A DNA stretch of 38,017 nucleotides from Thermoleophilia bacterium (GTDB lineage Bacteria > Actinomycetota > Thermoleophilia > UBA2241). The notes under the pieces are model-generated. The model saw only the letters and a list, made by a program, of their open reading frames with translations. It was not told the DNA's origin and made no database searches. This document shows, piece by piece, positions 25,981 to 34,978 of this stretch; within the stretch, counting starts at the first letter, position 1; each line of letters begins with the position of its first letter. The DNA lies in NCBI GenBank assembly GCA_016933475.1, contig JAFGAW010000066.1, positions 1 to 38,017 on the forward strand, given 5' to 3'. Both the position numbers and the translations under genes were made by a program.

Positions 25981-27303
25981 TCACCTCAGCTCCGCCAGGC
26001 GCCGGCGCTGGACCTCGTCCCCAGAGTGCACGACGGCGGTGCGGTGGGAGACCATGAGCAGCAGGGCGACGAGGATGAAGTTGGCGACGATCGAGCTGCC
26101 GCCGTAGCTCATGAAGGGCAGGGTCACGCCGGTCAGCGGGATCAGGCGCGTGACCCCCCCGATGATGATGAACGTCTGCAGCCCGAAGGCGGTGGCCAGG
26201 CCGCCGGCGAGCAGCTTGGAGAAGCCGTCGGGGGCCCAGACCGCGATCCTGAAGCCGCGCCACACGAAGAGCAGATAGCAGAGGATGACGGCGACCGCAC
26301 CGAGCAGCCCCATCTCGTTGGCCAGGGCGGTGAAGATGAAGTCGGTCGCCATGTCGGGGACGACGGGGTCGCCGGCCGCGTAGAGCAGGTAGCCGCGCCC
26401 GAAGCCCGCCCCGACGACGCCGCCGTCGGCCATCGTGAACAGCGACTGCAGGAGCTGGTACCCGGTGGTCTCGGCGTAGCGCCAGGGGTCGATCCAGATG
26501 TCGAAGCGGTCGCGCACGTGCGGGACGACGGAGAGCGCGAAAGCGGCGGCGGCGGCGAAGAGGCCGGCGCCGAGCACGACGTAGACGATGCGCGTCGTCG
26601 CCATGTAGAGGAGGGCGACGAAGACGGCCATGAAGAGCAGCGACATGCCGAAGTCCTTCATGAAGACGAGCATGACCAGCGACAGCACCCACATGATCAG
26701 CAGGGGGCCGAAGTACTTGGTCGCCGGCACCGGCACGCCCAGCAGGCGGCGGGTCGGCACCGAGAGCATGACCTTCTTGTCGTCGAGGTAGCCGGCCAGG
26801 AAGACGACGATGGCGAGCTTCGCGAATTCGGAGGGCTGGATCGACATCCCGAAGAGGCGGATCCAGAGCCGGGCGCCGCGCACCTCGGTGCCGGCGACGA
26901 TGGTCAGGACGAGCAGGCCGAGGCCGACGGCGCCGATCACGTAACGGTAGCGATCGAGGCGCAGCGGGTCGCGCACGACGACCACGGTGAGGATGAAGAG
27001 CGCGGCGCCCACGAGCAGCCAGCGGCCCTGCAACTGGGCGAGCCGCGGCTCGAGCCGGTAGATCGCCGTGAGGCCGAGCGCGCAGAGCAGGGCCGTGACC
27101 GGCAGCAGGTAGGGGTCGGCCAGCGGGAGCAGCCAGCGGACGACGAAGTGCAGGACGACGAAGACGCCGACGAAGAACAGCGCATAGACGATCGAGGCCC
27201 GGCTGACCTCGCCGTAGCGCCCGGCGTAGACCGAGACGTAGGCCATCGTCGCCGCTGCGCCGGCGAGGACGAGGAAGAGGAGCTCGACGGTGCGCGGCTT
27301 CAC
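25981..27303 (-). CDS. FtsW/RodA/SpoVE-family peptidoglycan glycosyltransferase
   Basis: GMSIQPSEFAKLAIVVFLAGYL, MKDFGMSLLFM, ATDFIFTALANEMGLLGA, LPFMSYGGSSIVANFI; GTGA overlap with the phosphatase gene. Confidence 0.95.
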   Translation of the reverse strand: MKPRTVELLFLVLAGAAATMAYVSVYAGRYGEVSRASIVYALFFVGVFVVLHFVVRWLLPLADPYLLPVTALLCALGLTAIYRLEPRLAQLQGRWLLVGAALFILTVVVVRDPLRLDRYRYVIGAVGLGLLVLTIVAGTEVRGARLWIRLFGMSIQPSEFAKLAIVVFLAGYLDDKKVMLSVPTRRLLGVPVPATKYFGPLLIMWVLSLVMLVFMKDFGMSLLFMAVFVALLYMATTRIVYVVLGAGLFAAAAAFALSVVPHVRDRFDIWIDPWRYAETTGYQLLQSLFTMADGGVVGAGFGRGYLLYAAGDPVVPDMATDFIFTALANEMGLLGAVAVILCYLLFVWRGFRIAVWAPDGFSKLLAGGLATAFGLQTFIIIGGVTRLIPLTGVTLPFMSYGGSSIVANFILVALLLMVSHRTAVVHSGDEVQRRRLAELR

Positions 27304-28556
27304 GGCAGCGTCTCCAGGCTCTCGAGCAGGCCCAGCGCGCCGTCGCGGCTCTGGAGACGCGCCTCGTCCACGAGCTGCTGCTGCATGGGGGTCAGCGAGT
27401 CGTAGGCCCGCGTGCCGCGCACGTACACGTCTTGGATCTTCAGCGGCCCGAGCGCCCAGGGCAGGCCGCTGAAGACGACGACGTCGCCGTCGTCGACGCC
27501 GACGAAGTAGACGGCCTGCAGGGAGACGGCGGCGCCCACGGCGAGGACGAGCAGGACGAGCAGGACGGCGAGGACGATCTTGAGCCGCCGCATCGTGCGC
27601 GCCTCGCGCTCGGCCGCCGGCGGGGCGGACGCCGCACGCGGCGCCGCCTCCAGGGGAGAAGCAGCCGCGGCGTCGGCAGGGGCGGCCGGGCCACCGGCTC
27701 CGACCGGCTCGGCGACCGGGCCGTCGTCGGCGGCGGTCGCGGGCGCGTCGCCCGGAGTGAGGTCGCCGGTCGCGGCCGTGTCGGCGAGCGCAGCGCCGGC
27801 GGCCGCAGCCGCACCGCTCGAGGCGCCGGCGGCCGCGAGCCCGGCCGCGTCGTCGTCGGCCTCGGCGAAGCACACGACGACGACGGTGATGTTGTCGAGG
27901 CCGCCCCCGCGGCGCGCCTGCTTGACGAGCTCGGCCGCGCTCTCCCCGGGGTCGTCGTGCCGCAGCGCGCGCCGGATGCGCTCGTCCGGCACCATACCGG
28001 TCAGGCCGTCGCTGCACAGCAGGACGACGTCGTCGGCGCGCAGGGCGAGCTCGTAGGCGTCGACCTCGACCGAAGGCTCGGTGCCGAGAGCGCGCGTGAG
28101 GATCGAGCGCATCGGGTGCACCGCGGCCTGCTCGAGGGTCAGCTCGCCGTCGCGGATCATCTGGCCGACCACCGAGTGGTCGACGCTGACCTGGCGCAGC
28201 TCGCCGCCGCGCAGCAGGTAGGCGCGGCTGTCGCCGACGTGGGCGAAGCGCGCCACGTCGCCGTCGAGCACCATGGCCGTCAGCGTAGTGCCCATGCCGG
28301 CCAGGCTCTCGTCGTCGACGGCCGCATCGTAGACCGCAGAGTTCGCGGCGCGGGCCGCGTCGACGACGTCGTCGCCGGCGGCGACCCGTGCGCCCAGCGT
28401 GGAACAGGCGAGATCGGAGGCCACCTCGCCGGCCCGCGCCCCGCCCATGCCGTCGCAGACCGCGTAGAGCGGCGGCCGGGCGACGGCGGCGTCCTCGTTG
28501 GCCTCCCGGTGCAGGCCGATGTCGGTACGCACCGCGTGGCGGGCGACCAGGGTCAC
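27300..28556 (-). CDS. pstP: PP2C-family serine/threonine phosphatase (PstP-like)
   Basis: GLHREANEDAAVARPPLYAVCDGMGGARAGEVAS, FAHVGDSRAYLLRGGELRQVSVDHSVV, LLCSDGLTGMVPDE, DNITVVVV; C-terminal TM segment. Confidence 0.95.
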   Translation of the reverse strand: MTLVARHAVRTDIGLHREANEDAAVARPPLYAVCDGMGGARAGEVASDLACSTLGARVAAGDDVVDAARAANSAVYDAAVDDESLAGMGTTLTAMVLDGDVARFAHVGDSRAYLLRGGELRQVSVDHSVVGQMIRDGELTLEQAAVHPMRSILTRALGTEPSVEVDAYELALRADDVVLLCSDGLTGMVPDERIRRALRHDDPGESAAELVKQARRGGGLDNITVVVVCFAEADDDAAGLAAAGASSGAAAAAGAALADTAATGDLTPGDAPATAADDGPVAEPVGAGGPAAPADAAAASPLEAAPRAASAPPAAEREARTMRRLKIVLAVLLVLLVLAVGAAVSLQAVYFVGVDDGDVVVFSGLPWALGPLKIQDVYVRGTRAYDSLTPMQQQLVDEARLQSRDGALGLLESLETLP

Positions 28557-28563
28557 CGCGGGA

Positions 28564-29106
28564 TCACTCCTCGTAGCGGAACACCGTCTCGCCGATGCGC
28601 AGACGGCTGTCGAGCTTCAGCTGCGCCTCGGTGACGGCGCGCTCGTTCACGTACGTCCCGTTGGTGCTGCCGAGGTCCTCGACGACGTAGATTTGACCGC
28701 GCGTGACGAGCCGCGCGTGGGTGCTCGACACCGTCGGCTCGTCGAGCACGATGCTGCTCGAGGGTGCGCGGCCGATCGTCACCCAGCCCTCGAGCGGGAA
28801 GATGACGCCCGGCGGCACGATGGGGCTCTTCTCGACCACGAGCCGCGGGTCGATGTGCGGGGTGAAGTCGAGCAACTGGCCGTCCATCGTGCGCTCGACG
28901 TCGCGCTGCTCGCGTCGGGCGTCGCGCTCCTCCGGGGACACCGGCGGCGGAGGCACGTCGGCGGTCGGCAGGGCGACGTCGGGCGGCGACGTCGCCGCCT
29001 GCCCGGTCACGGTGTCGCGCACGGTGCGGCGCACCACCCACCAGACGAAGAGGTAGAGCAGCACGAGGATGCCGACCTTCAGGGCCAGCAGCACGGTGTC
29101 GATCAT
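28564..29106 (-). CDS. fhaB: FHA-domain membrane protein (FhaB-like)
   Basis: N-terminal TM; VTIGRAPSSSIVLDEPTVSSTHARLV...VEDLGSTNGTYVNERAV; gggaggtg RBS. Confidence 0.92.
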   Translation of the reverse strand: MIDTVLLALKVGILVLLYLFVWWVVRRTVRDTVTGQAATSPPDVALPTADVPPPPVSPEERDARREQRDVERTMDGQLLDFTPHIDPRLVVEKSPIVPPGVIFPLEGWVTIGRAPSSSIVLDEPTVSSTHARLVTRGQIYVVEDLGSTNGTYVNERAVTEAQLKLDSRLRIGETVFRYEE

Positions 29107-29149
29107 CGGCACCTCCCGGGGCGGACGAAGCCGATCGTGCCCGTCGCCG

Positions 29150-30085
29150 TCACGCCCCTCGCCTCGCGCGGAGCAGGGCGGCCAGGGCGGCGTCGCGGGC
29201 GGCAGAGAGCCGCTCGACGCCGACGTCGCCGACCTCCTCCTCGACGCCTTCGGCGAGGAGGTCGGCGACGTCGGCGGGGAACTCGGTCCAGGTGGCCAGG
29301 TCGTTGAGGACGTCTTCCTTGACGCCGCCGAGACGGCGCAGGTGCCCGCGCACGCCGTCCTCGCCGCCGCCGAGGTAGTAGAGCAGGTGCGGCCCCATGA
29401 CCGCCCAGCGCAGGCCGGGACCGTCGGTGACGGCACGGTCGACGTCGGCGACACTGGCGACGCCGCTGCGCACGAGCTCGATGGCCTCGCGCCACAGCGC
29501 CGCCGAGAGGCGGTTGGCGACGTAGCCGGGCACGTCGCGACGCACGACGACGGGCCGCTTGCCGAGGCTCTCGTAGAAGCCCGCGGCCCGCTCGAGGGTC
29601 TCGGGCGCGGTCTGTGGCCCCCCGGCGAGCTCGACCAGCGGCACGAGGTAGGGCGGGTTGTACGGGTGCGCGGCGAGCGTGCGCTCAGGGTGCGCGGTAG
29701 CCTCCTGGATGGCGCCGATCGAGAGCCCGGATGAGCTCGTCGCGATGAGCGCGGCGGCCGGCGCCAGCCGGTCGGCGAGGGCGAAGACCTCGCGCTTCGC
29801 GGCGAGGTCCTCGGGGGCGCACTCCTGCACCAGCGCCACCCCGGCGAAGGCCGGCGCGGGGTCGGTATGGGTGGTGAGGGCGGCCACCCCGGCCTCGCAG
29901 GCGGCCGAGTCGGCGAGCCCCTGCCCGGCGAGGAAGCGCGCCGCCAGCGGGGCGCGCAGCGCGGCCCGCGCCAGCGCCTCGGGGTCGGGGTCGTAGAGGC
30001 GCGTCTCGAGGCCGTGCGCGGCGAACAGTGCCGCCCAGCCGGCGCCGGTGAGCCCGGCGCCCGCGACCGCCACCGCCTGGGTCAC
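29150..30085 (-). CDS. 3-hydroxyacyl-CoA dehydrogenase family (L-gulonate/carnitine dehydrogenase, lambda-crystallin-like)
   Basis: VAVAGAGLTGAGWAALFAAHG, IATSSSGLSIGAIQ, LAAHPYNPPYLVPLVELAGG, GYVANRLSAALWREAIELV; GTGA overlap with fhaA. Confidence 0.9.
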   Translation of the reverse strand: MTQAVAVAGAGLTGAGWAALFAAHGLETRLYDPDPEALARAALRAPLAARFLAGQGLADSAACEAGVAALTTHTDPAPAFAGVALVQECAPEDLAAKREVFALADRLAPAAALIATSSSGLSIGAIQEATAHPERTLAAHPYNPPYLVPLVELAGGPQTAPETLERAAGFYESLGKRPVVVRRDVPGYVANRLSAALWREAIELVRSGVASVADVDRAVTDGPGLRWAVMGPHLLYYLGGGEDGVRGHLRRLGGVKEDVLNDLATWTEFPADVADLLAEGVEEEVGDVGVERLSAARDAALAALLRARRGA

Positions 30086-30924
30086 GACCGCCTCTCGAAG
30101 CGCAGCTCGGTCGTGCCAAGCTCGACACGGTCGCCGGCACGCAGGGTCGCCTGCTTGACGACCCGCCCGTTGACCCTGAGGCCGTTGGTCGAGTCGAGGT
30201 CGCGAACCACGAACTCGCCGCCCGCACGTCGGACCTCGGCGTGCTGACGCGAGACGTTGGGGTCGGTGAGGACGATGTCGCAGCGGCGGCTGCGGCCCAG
30301 CACGGTGACGTCCTGCGCCAGCTCGAAGACGCCGGCCTCGCCACGCAGCACGCCGCCGGACGCGGCCACAGGCGGGCGCTCGTAGAGCACGGTGTGCCCC
30401 GGACCGAGCGCGGCCCCGGCCGCCATGCCCGCACCGGCCGCCGCGGCGCCCGGCATCGCGGCCCCGGCGGGCACCACCGGTGTGATCGGCGGCGTCGGCA
30501 CCACCGGCGCCGGCCCGCCCGCCGCAGCCGAGGCCGCGTACTCCTCGGCACGCTGCGGGTCGACGGTGCGCGTCGCGATGCCGAACTCACCGACGCGCAG
30601 GTCGTCGTCCTGGCGCAGATCGATGCGCGGCGGCGCCACCATCGTCCAGCCCTCGCGGCGGGCGAAGGCCGAGACGTAGCTCGAGAGCTCGGCCTTGAGC
30701 GAGTCGGCGAACGAGGTCAGGTGCTCGTAGTCGTCGTGCCCGAGGTAGATCTCGAACTCGTTGGGGACGTAGACGTGCGACGGCCCGACGATCTTGTGGT
30801 CGCCGAGCTCCTTGGCCAGCTTGTGGGCGAGCTCGACGGGCTGGACGCTCGCCTTGAAGGCCCGACCGAAGACGCCTTCGACCAGACCCTCGAGCTTCTG
30901 CTCAACCGATTTCAGGATGTTCAT
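30082..30924 (-). CDS. fhaA: FhaA-like protein (DUF3662 + FHA domain)
   Basis: MNILKSVEQKLEGLVEGVFGRAFKASVQPVELAHKLAKELGDHKIVG...YVPNEFEIYLG and C-terminal FHA (VLGRSRRCDIVLTDPNVSRQHAEV...LDSTNGLRVNG). Confidence 0.94.
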   Translation of the reverse strand: MNILKSVEQKLEGLVEGVFGRAFKASVQPVELAHKLAKELGDHKIVGPSHVYVPNEFEIYLGHDDYEHLTSFADSLKAELSSYVSAFARREGWTMVAPPRIDLRQDDDLRVGEFGIATRTVDPQRAEEYAASAAAGGPAPVVPTPPITPVVPAGAAMPGAAAAGAGMAAGAALGPGHTVLYERPPVAASGGVLRGEAGVFELAQDVTVLGRSRRCDIVLTDPNVSRQHAEVRRAGGEFVVRDLDSTNGLRVNGRVVKQATLRAGDRVELGTTELRFERRS

Positions 30925-32605
30925 CAGAGATGTCCTCCGGGTGGGGACCGGGCCACAGGACCAGCGGCAAGAGTACCACGAGGGCGGTGACCGAGACACT
31001 CAGCAGCAGGGCGCCCGGCGTCGCTCGCGTCTCCCAGACGAACAGCGGCAACAGACGGTAGAGGATGAACAGGGTGGCGAAGCTCGCCGCCCAGACCCAG
31101 AGGCGGAGCTCGAGCCGGTCGAGGGCGAGGGCCGTCGCCAGGGCGCCGGCAAGACCGGCGAAGACGCCCATCTGCACGAGGCTCTGCGGGGTCGCGAGGA
31201 CGGCGGCGACGTCGAGCGCCACGTCGAGCGGATCCTCCGCGGCGGCGAGCTCCGCAGCGAGCCGCCCTCGCGGCTGATAAAGCGTGAACGGCCCGCGCGG
31301 CACGCGCTCGAGCAGCAGGACGACGATGAGGACGGCGCCGGTCCAGGCGGCCGTCAGGGCGCCCTTCAGGCGCCCGAACACGGCCGCCAGCGCCGGCGCG
31401 ACCAGCGCGAGACCGAACGGTGCCAGCAGCACCGCGAGCGCCGGCCAGATCGCCAGCACCGGCCGGCGGCCGGCGACGAGGACCACGGCGACGGCGAGCA
31501 CCAGGTAGGCGACGCCGACGCTGAACGAGACGTCGAAGAGCGGGAAGGCGAGCACGCCGAGCAGCCAGGCGAGGCCGGCGCGCGGCAGCACCGCCCAGAC
31601 GGCCACGGTCAGTGCGGCCAGCGGCAAGGTCCAGGCCTCCGGGTACGAAGACAGCTCGCGCACCACGGCGAGACAGACGGCGGCCGCCAGTGCGGCGCCG
31701 CCGCCACGCTCGAGGGCTGCGGCGGCGCGGCCCAGCGGGCGCACTGCGGCACGCGCCCGGTGCAGGGTGCGGCGGCCGAGCTCGCCGCTCTCGAGGAGAT
31801 CCTCGAGCGCGACGGCGACGTCGACCGCCGCCGGGCGGTCGCCGGGCCGCACGGCGCAGGCCGCGTCGACCAGGTCGATGAGCGTCGCCGGAAGGTCCGG
31901 CCGCCACTCGCCGAGCGACGGCAGGCGGCCGGCGGCCACATTGGACAGCGTCTCGGCCGGGGTCTCGCCGCGCACCGGGTTCTCGCCGGCGAGCAGCTCG
32001 AAGAGCACGAGGCCGGCCGAGTAGACGTCGCTCGGCGGCCCGACCCGGCGGCCGGCCGCCTGCTCGGGCGACATGTAGGCGATGGTGCCGATGAGGTCCC
32101 CCTCGCTGGTCAGCGTGTCGGCGTCGAGCAGGCGGGCGATGCCGAAGTCCATGATCTTGACGTGCCCGTGGGCGTCGAGCATGACGTTCTGGGGCTTCAC
32201 GTCGCGGTGGATCACGCCTTGGCTGTGGGCGAAGCCGAGCCCGTCGAAGAGCTCGGCGGCGACCGCCACCGCGTCGGCGTCGCCGAGCTCGCCCTGCAAC
32301 TGGTCGAGGGCCTCGCCCTCGACCAGCTCCCAGACGAGGCACACACGGCGGCCGTCGGTGACGGTGTCGCGGAGGGCGACGATCGCAGGGTGGTCGAGAG
32401 TGCTCGCGGCCTCGATCTCGCGCGCCGCCCGGGCCGGCATCGTGGTGCCCTCACGCAGCACCTTCAGGGCGACGCGTTCCCCCGTCTCGCGGTCGCGCGC
32501 CTCGAAGACGTCGGCAAAACCGCCGCTCCCGAGCCGGCGCAGCACTTCGTACCGCTCGGCCGGCGGGGATGGAGGAAGGCTCGGGTTCTGAAGGGCGACG
32601 GGCAT
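30902..32605 (-). CDS. Serine/threonine protein kinase with polytopic membrane C-terminal domain
   Basis: LGSGGFADVFEARDRETGERVALKVL, HRDVKPQNVMLD, DFGIARLL, GTIAYMSPEQA; followed by about 300 aa with multiple hydrophobic helices. Overlaps fhaA by 23 nt. Confidence 0.92.
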   Translation of the reverse strand: MPVALQNPSLPPSPPAERYEVLRRLGSGGFADVFEARDRETGERVALKVLREGTTMPARAAREIEAASTLDHPAIVALRDTVTDGRRVCLVWELVEGEALDQLQGELGDADAVAVAAELFDGLGFAHSQGVIHRDVKPQNVMLDAHGHVKIMDFGIARLLDADTLTSEGDLIGTIAYMSPEQAAGRRVGPPSDVYSAGLVLFELLAGENPVRGETPAETLSNVAAGRLPSLGEWRPDLPATLIDLVDAACAVRPGDRPAAVDVAVALEDLLESGELGRRTLHRARAAVRPLGRAAAALERGGGAALAAAVCLAVVRELSSYPEAWTLPLAALTVAVWAVLPRAGLAWLLGVLAFPLFDVSFSVGVAYLVLAVAVVLVAGRRPVLAIWPALAVLLAPFGLALVAPALAAVFGRLKGALTAAWTGAVLIVVLLLERVPRGPFTLYQPRGRLAAELAAAEDPLDVALDVAAVLATPQSLVQMGVFAGLAGALATALALDRLELRLWVWAASFATLFILYRLLPLFVWETRATPGALLLSVSVTALVVLLPLVLWPGPHPEDISDEHPEIG

Positions 32606-32632
32606 GCTGGGGTGACCGGTCAGTAGTGGGCT

Positions 32633-32658
32633 TTGCAGGAGTATTCGTGTGGTACAAT
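32633..32658 (+). promoter_or_regulatory. Putative tRNA-Leu promoter (TTGCAG ... TACAAT)
   Basis: -10 tacaat 32653-32658, 21 nt upstream of the tRNA; -35 candidate ttgcag with a short spacer. Confidence 0.45.
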
Positions 32659-32679
32659 CCGAACCCTGTGTGGAGCCGT

Positions 32680-32766
32680 GGGCGAGTGGCGGAATTGGCA
32701 GACGCGCTAGGTTCAGGGTCTAGTGCACTTACGTGCGTGCGGGTTCAAGTCCCGCCTCGCCCACCA
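32680..32766 (+). tRNA. tRNA-Leu (anticodon CAG), CCA encoded
   Basis: GGGCGAGTGGCGGAATTGGCAGACGCGCTAGGTTCAGGGTCTAGTGCACTTACGTGCGTGCGGGTTCAAGTCCCGCCTCGCCCACCA; type II variable arm. Confidence 0.97.
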
Positions 32767-32801
32767 CTGTTCCGTCCGGCCGACTGAGGGGGACCCCGCT
32801 C

Positions 32802-33893
32802 GTGGATTTCTTCGACGACGATGCCCAGGCCGCCCCGTCGCCGACCACCAGCGCCCCTCCCCCGCCACCCCGCCGCCGCCGCGGCAGCCGCTCGCGCCGC
32901 TGGCAGCGCATCGCCGTCGCGGTCGTCGTCCTCGCCGTCGTCGCCTTCGCTCTCACCTGGCTCATCCGCAGCTGCCAGCACAACCGCAAGATCAGCTCGT
33001 ACCGTGACTACATGACCGCGGTCGAGGGCGCGATCACCGACTCCGAGAAGCTCGGCAAGCAGCTCAACGGCATCGTCTCCGACCCCACCAAGCTGAAGCG
33101 CGCCGACCTCATCGCCCGACTCGAGCAGATGGCGGCCACGCAGGCCGAGATCGAGCAGCGCGTGCGGCGCTTCGAGCCCCCCGGCCCCCTCGACGAGCCG
33201 CACGAGGCGCTCATCGCCGGCATGACGGTGCGCACCACCGGCTTCGAGCTCTGGCGCGACGCCATGATCGCCGTGCTCGACAAGCGCGAGGGTGTCGACG
33301 CCACCGCTCTGGCGCGGCTCGAGGGCTACTTCGCCGGGCCCGACGCCTCGTACGCCGAGTTCTTCTACGCGCCGGCGCGCACCATCATGGCCGACGAGGG
33401 CGTGACCGACGTGGCGGTGCCGACCGCCGACTGGTTCCTCAGGACGTCGGCCTTCGAGCGCGCCCGCCTCGACGGCATGATCGAGCAGCTACGCTCCTCG
33501 GCGCGCATGACCGGGGTGCGCGGCGTCGCCCTCGCCAAGGTCTCGGTCGAGCCGGGAGGCACGGTGCTCAAGGCGGGCGAGACCGTCGACGTCCCGGCCT
33601 CGGCGCAGTTCTCCTTCAGGGTGTCGGTCGAGAACCAGGGCAACGTGATCGAGCGCGACGTGCCCGTCACCCTCACCCTCACCGTGCCCGGCGCCGAGGC
33701 CGCCGAGCAGACGACGACCATCGGCGTGATCCGGCCCGGCGAGACGCAGTCCGTCGACGTGTCGGGCTTCTCGATACCGGCCGAAGCCATCTCGAAGACC
33801 TGCACGCTCAAGGTCCAGGCCGGGCCGGTGACCGACGAGAAGGTGCTCGACAACAACCGCGGCACCTTCAAGTTCCTCCTCCAGATCCAGTGA
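32802..33893 (+). CDS. Uncharacterised single-pass membrane protein with C-terminal CARDB-like beta domain
   Basis: Good RBS (gaggggg) before GTG; P/R-rich N-terminus, one TM, helical region, then beta-rich KVSVEPGGTVLKAGETVDVPASAQFSFRVSVENQGN... . Confidence 0.7.
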   Translation: MDFFDDDAQAAPSPTTSAPPPPPRRRRGSRSRRWQRIAVAVVVLAVVAFALTWLIRSCQHNRKISSYRDYMTAVEGAITDSEKLGKQLNGIVSDPTKLKRADLIARLEQMAATQAEIEQRVRRFEPPGPLDEPHEALIAGMTVRTTGFELWRDAMIAVLDKREGVDATALARLEGYFAGPDASYAEFFYAPARTIMADEGVTDVAVPTADWFLRTSAFERARLDGMIEQLRSSARMTGVRGVALAKVSVEPGGTVLKAGETVDVPASAQFSFRVSVENQGNVIERDVPVTLTLTVPGAEAAEQTTTIGVIRPGETQSVDVSGFSIPAEAISKTCTLKVQAGPVTDEKVLDNNRGTFKFLLQIQ

Positions 33894-33896
33894 CAG

Positions 33897-34748
33897 GTGC
33901 AGGCGCTGCGTGACATCGCGCCGTGGCTGGCGCTCTCCGCCGCCGTCCTTGCCCTCATCGCGCTGGTCCTCGCCGGCGTGCTCTGGGCGCGGCTGCGCAG
34001 CGTGCGCCGCGCCCAGGTCGTCGTCATGGGCACCCACGACCAGCGCGACATCGTCGCCCACAGCGAGCAACTCGCCGCGCAGGTCCGCAACCTGCGCCAG
34101 GCGGTAGAGCACCTCACCGACGAGCTCGAGGCCCACAAGCGGCGCCTCGCCAAGACCCTGACCCACCGGGCGCTCGTGCGCTACGACGCCTTCCGCGATG
34201 CCGGCGGGCAACAGAGCGCGACGCTCGTGCTCCTCGACGACTACCGCTCGGGCTTCGTCCTCAGCGCCATCGCGGCGCGCGACTTCGCCCGCCTCTACGT
34301 CAAGACCCTCGACCAGGGCGTCGCCGACCGCGAGCTGTCGCCCGAGGAGCGGCGCGCGGTGGCCGAGGCCGTGCCCGACCCGCTGCCGCCCCAACCGCGG
34401 ACCGGCGTGCCGACGGCGGCGGCCACCGTGACCGAGGCCCCGGGCGTCAGCGTGACGCCCGCCGAGACCGAGGCCGAGAGCGAGGCGGGGGCGAGCGGCG
34501 CGACGGAGAGCGGTACGCGGCCGGCCGGGGACGCAGCGTCCGAGACCGGGCGAAACGGGGCGACCTCGACCGGGAAGGCGACGCCCGGGTCGTCGCCCGC
34601 GCCGCGGCGGCGTTCACCGCTGGCGGTCGAGGACGACTTCGTGTGGGAGTCGCGCCAGCACCGCGGCGGCTCAGCCGAGCCCGGCCCTGGTGCCGACGAG
34701 CCCGGCGCCGGTGCCGACGACCCCGGGTCCGGGCACGACCCGACCTGA
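33897..34748 (+). CDS. DUF4446-like membrane protein with low-complexity C-terminal tail
   Basis: N-terminal TM, then LAKTLTHRALVRYDAFRDAGGQQSATLVLLDDYRSGFVLSAIAARDFARLYVKTLDQG, typical of DUF4446. Confidence 0.8.
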   Translation: MQALRDIAPWLALSAAVLALIALVLAGVLWARLRSVRRAQVVVMGTHDQRDIVAHSEQLAAQVRNLRQAVEHLTDELEAHKRRLAKTLTHRALVRYDAFRDAGGQQSATLVLLDDYRSGFVLSAIAARDFARLYVKTLDQGVADRELSPEERRAVAEAVPDPLPPQPRTGVPTAAATVTEAPGVSVTPAETEAESEAGASGATESGTRPAGDAASETGRNGATSTGKATPGSSPAPRRRSPLAVEDDFVWESRQHRGGSAEPGPGADEPGAGADDPGSGHDPT

Positions 34749-34816
34749 CGCACCGTCCTTTCTTCGCCGCACTCGCAGCCGTCCGACGCTCGCCCCGTTG
34801 CCGACCGCGATCCGCC

Positions 34817-34866
34817 GCATCCGCCGACCGTCGCTTCCGCATCCGCCGACCGTCGCTTCCGCATCC
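34817..34866. repeat. 22-bp tandem repeat (gcatccgccgaccgtcgcttcc x2 + partial)
   Basis: 34817-34838, 34839-34860, partial 34861-34866; between the DUF4446-like gene and pheA. Confidence 0.95.
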
Positions 34867-34978
34867 ACCCGACCTCGCGCCCCATCCCGCTCCGACCGTG
34901 CGCCTCGGGCGCCCCGGTTTCTGATAGCGTTCAGCCGATGGACACGCTCTCGAGACAGCGCCCGCGGAGCACCTCGGG

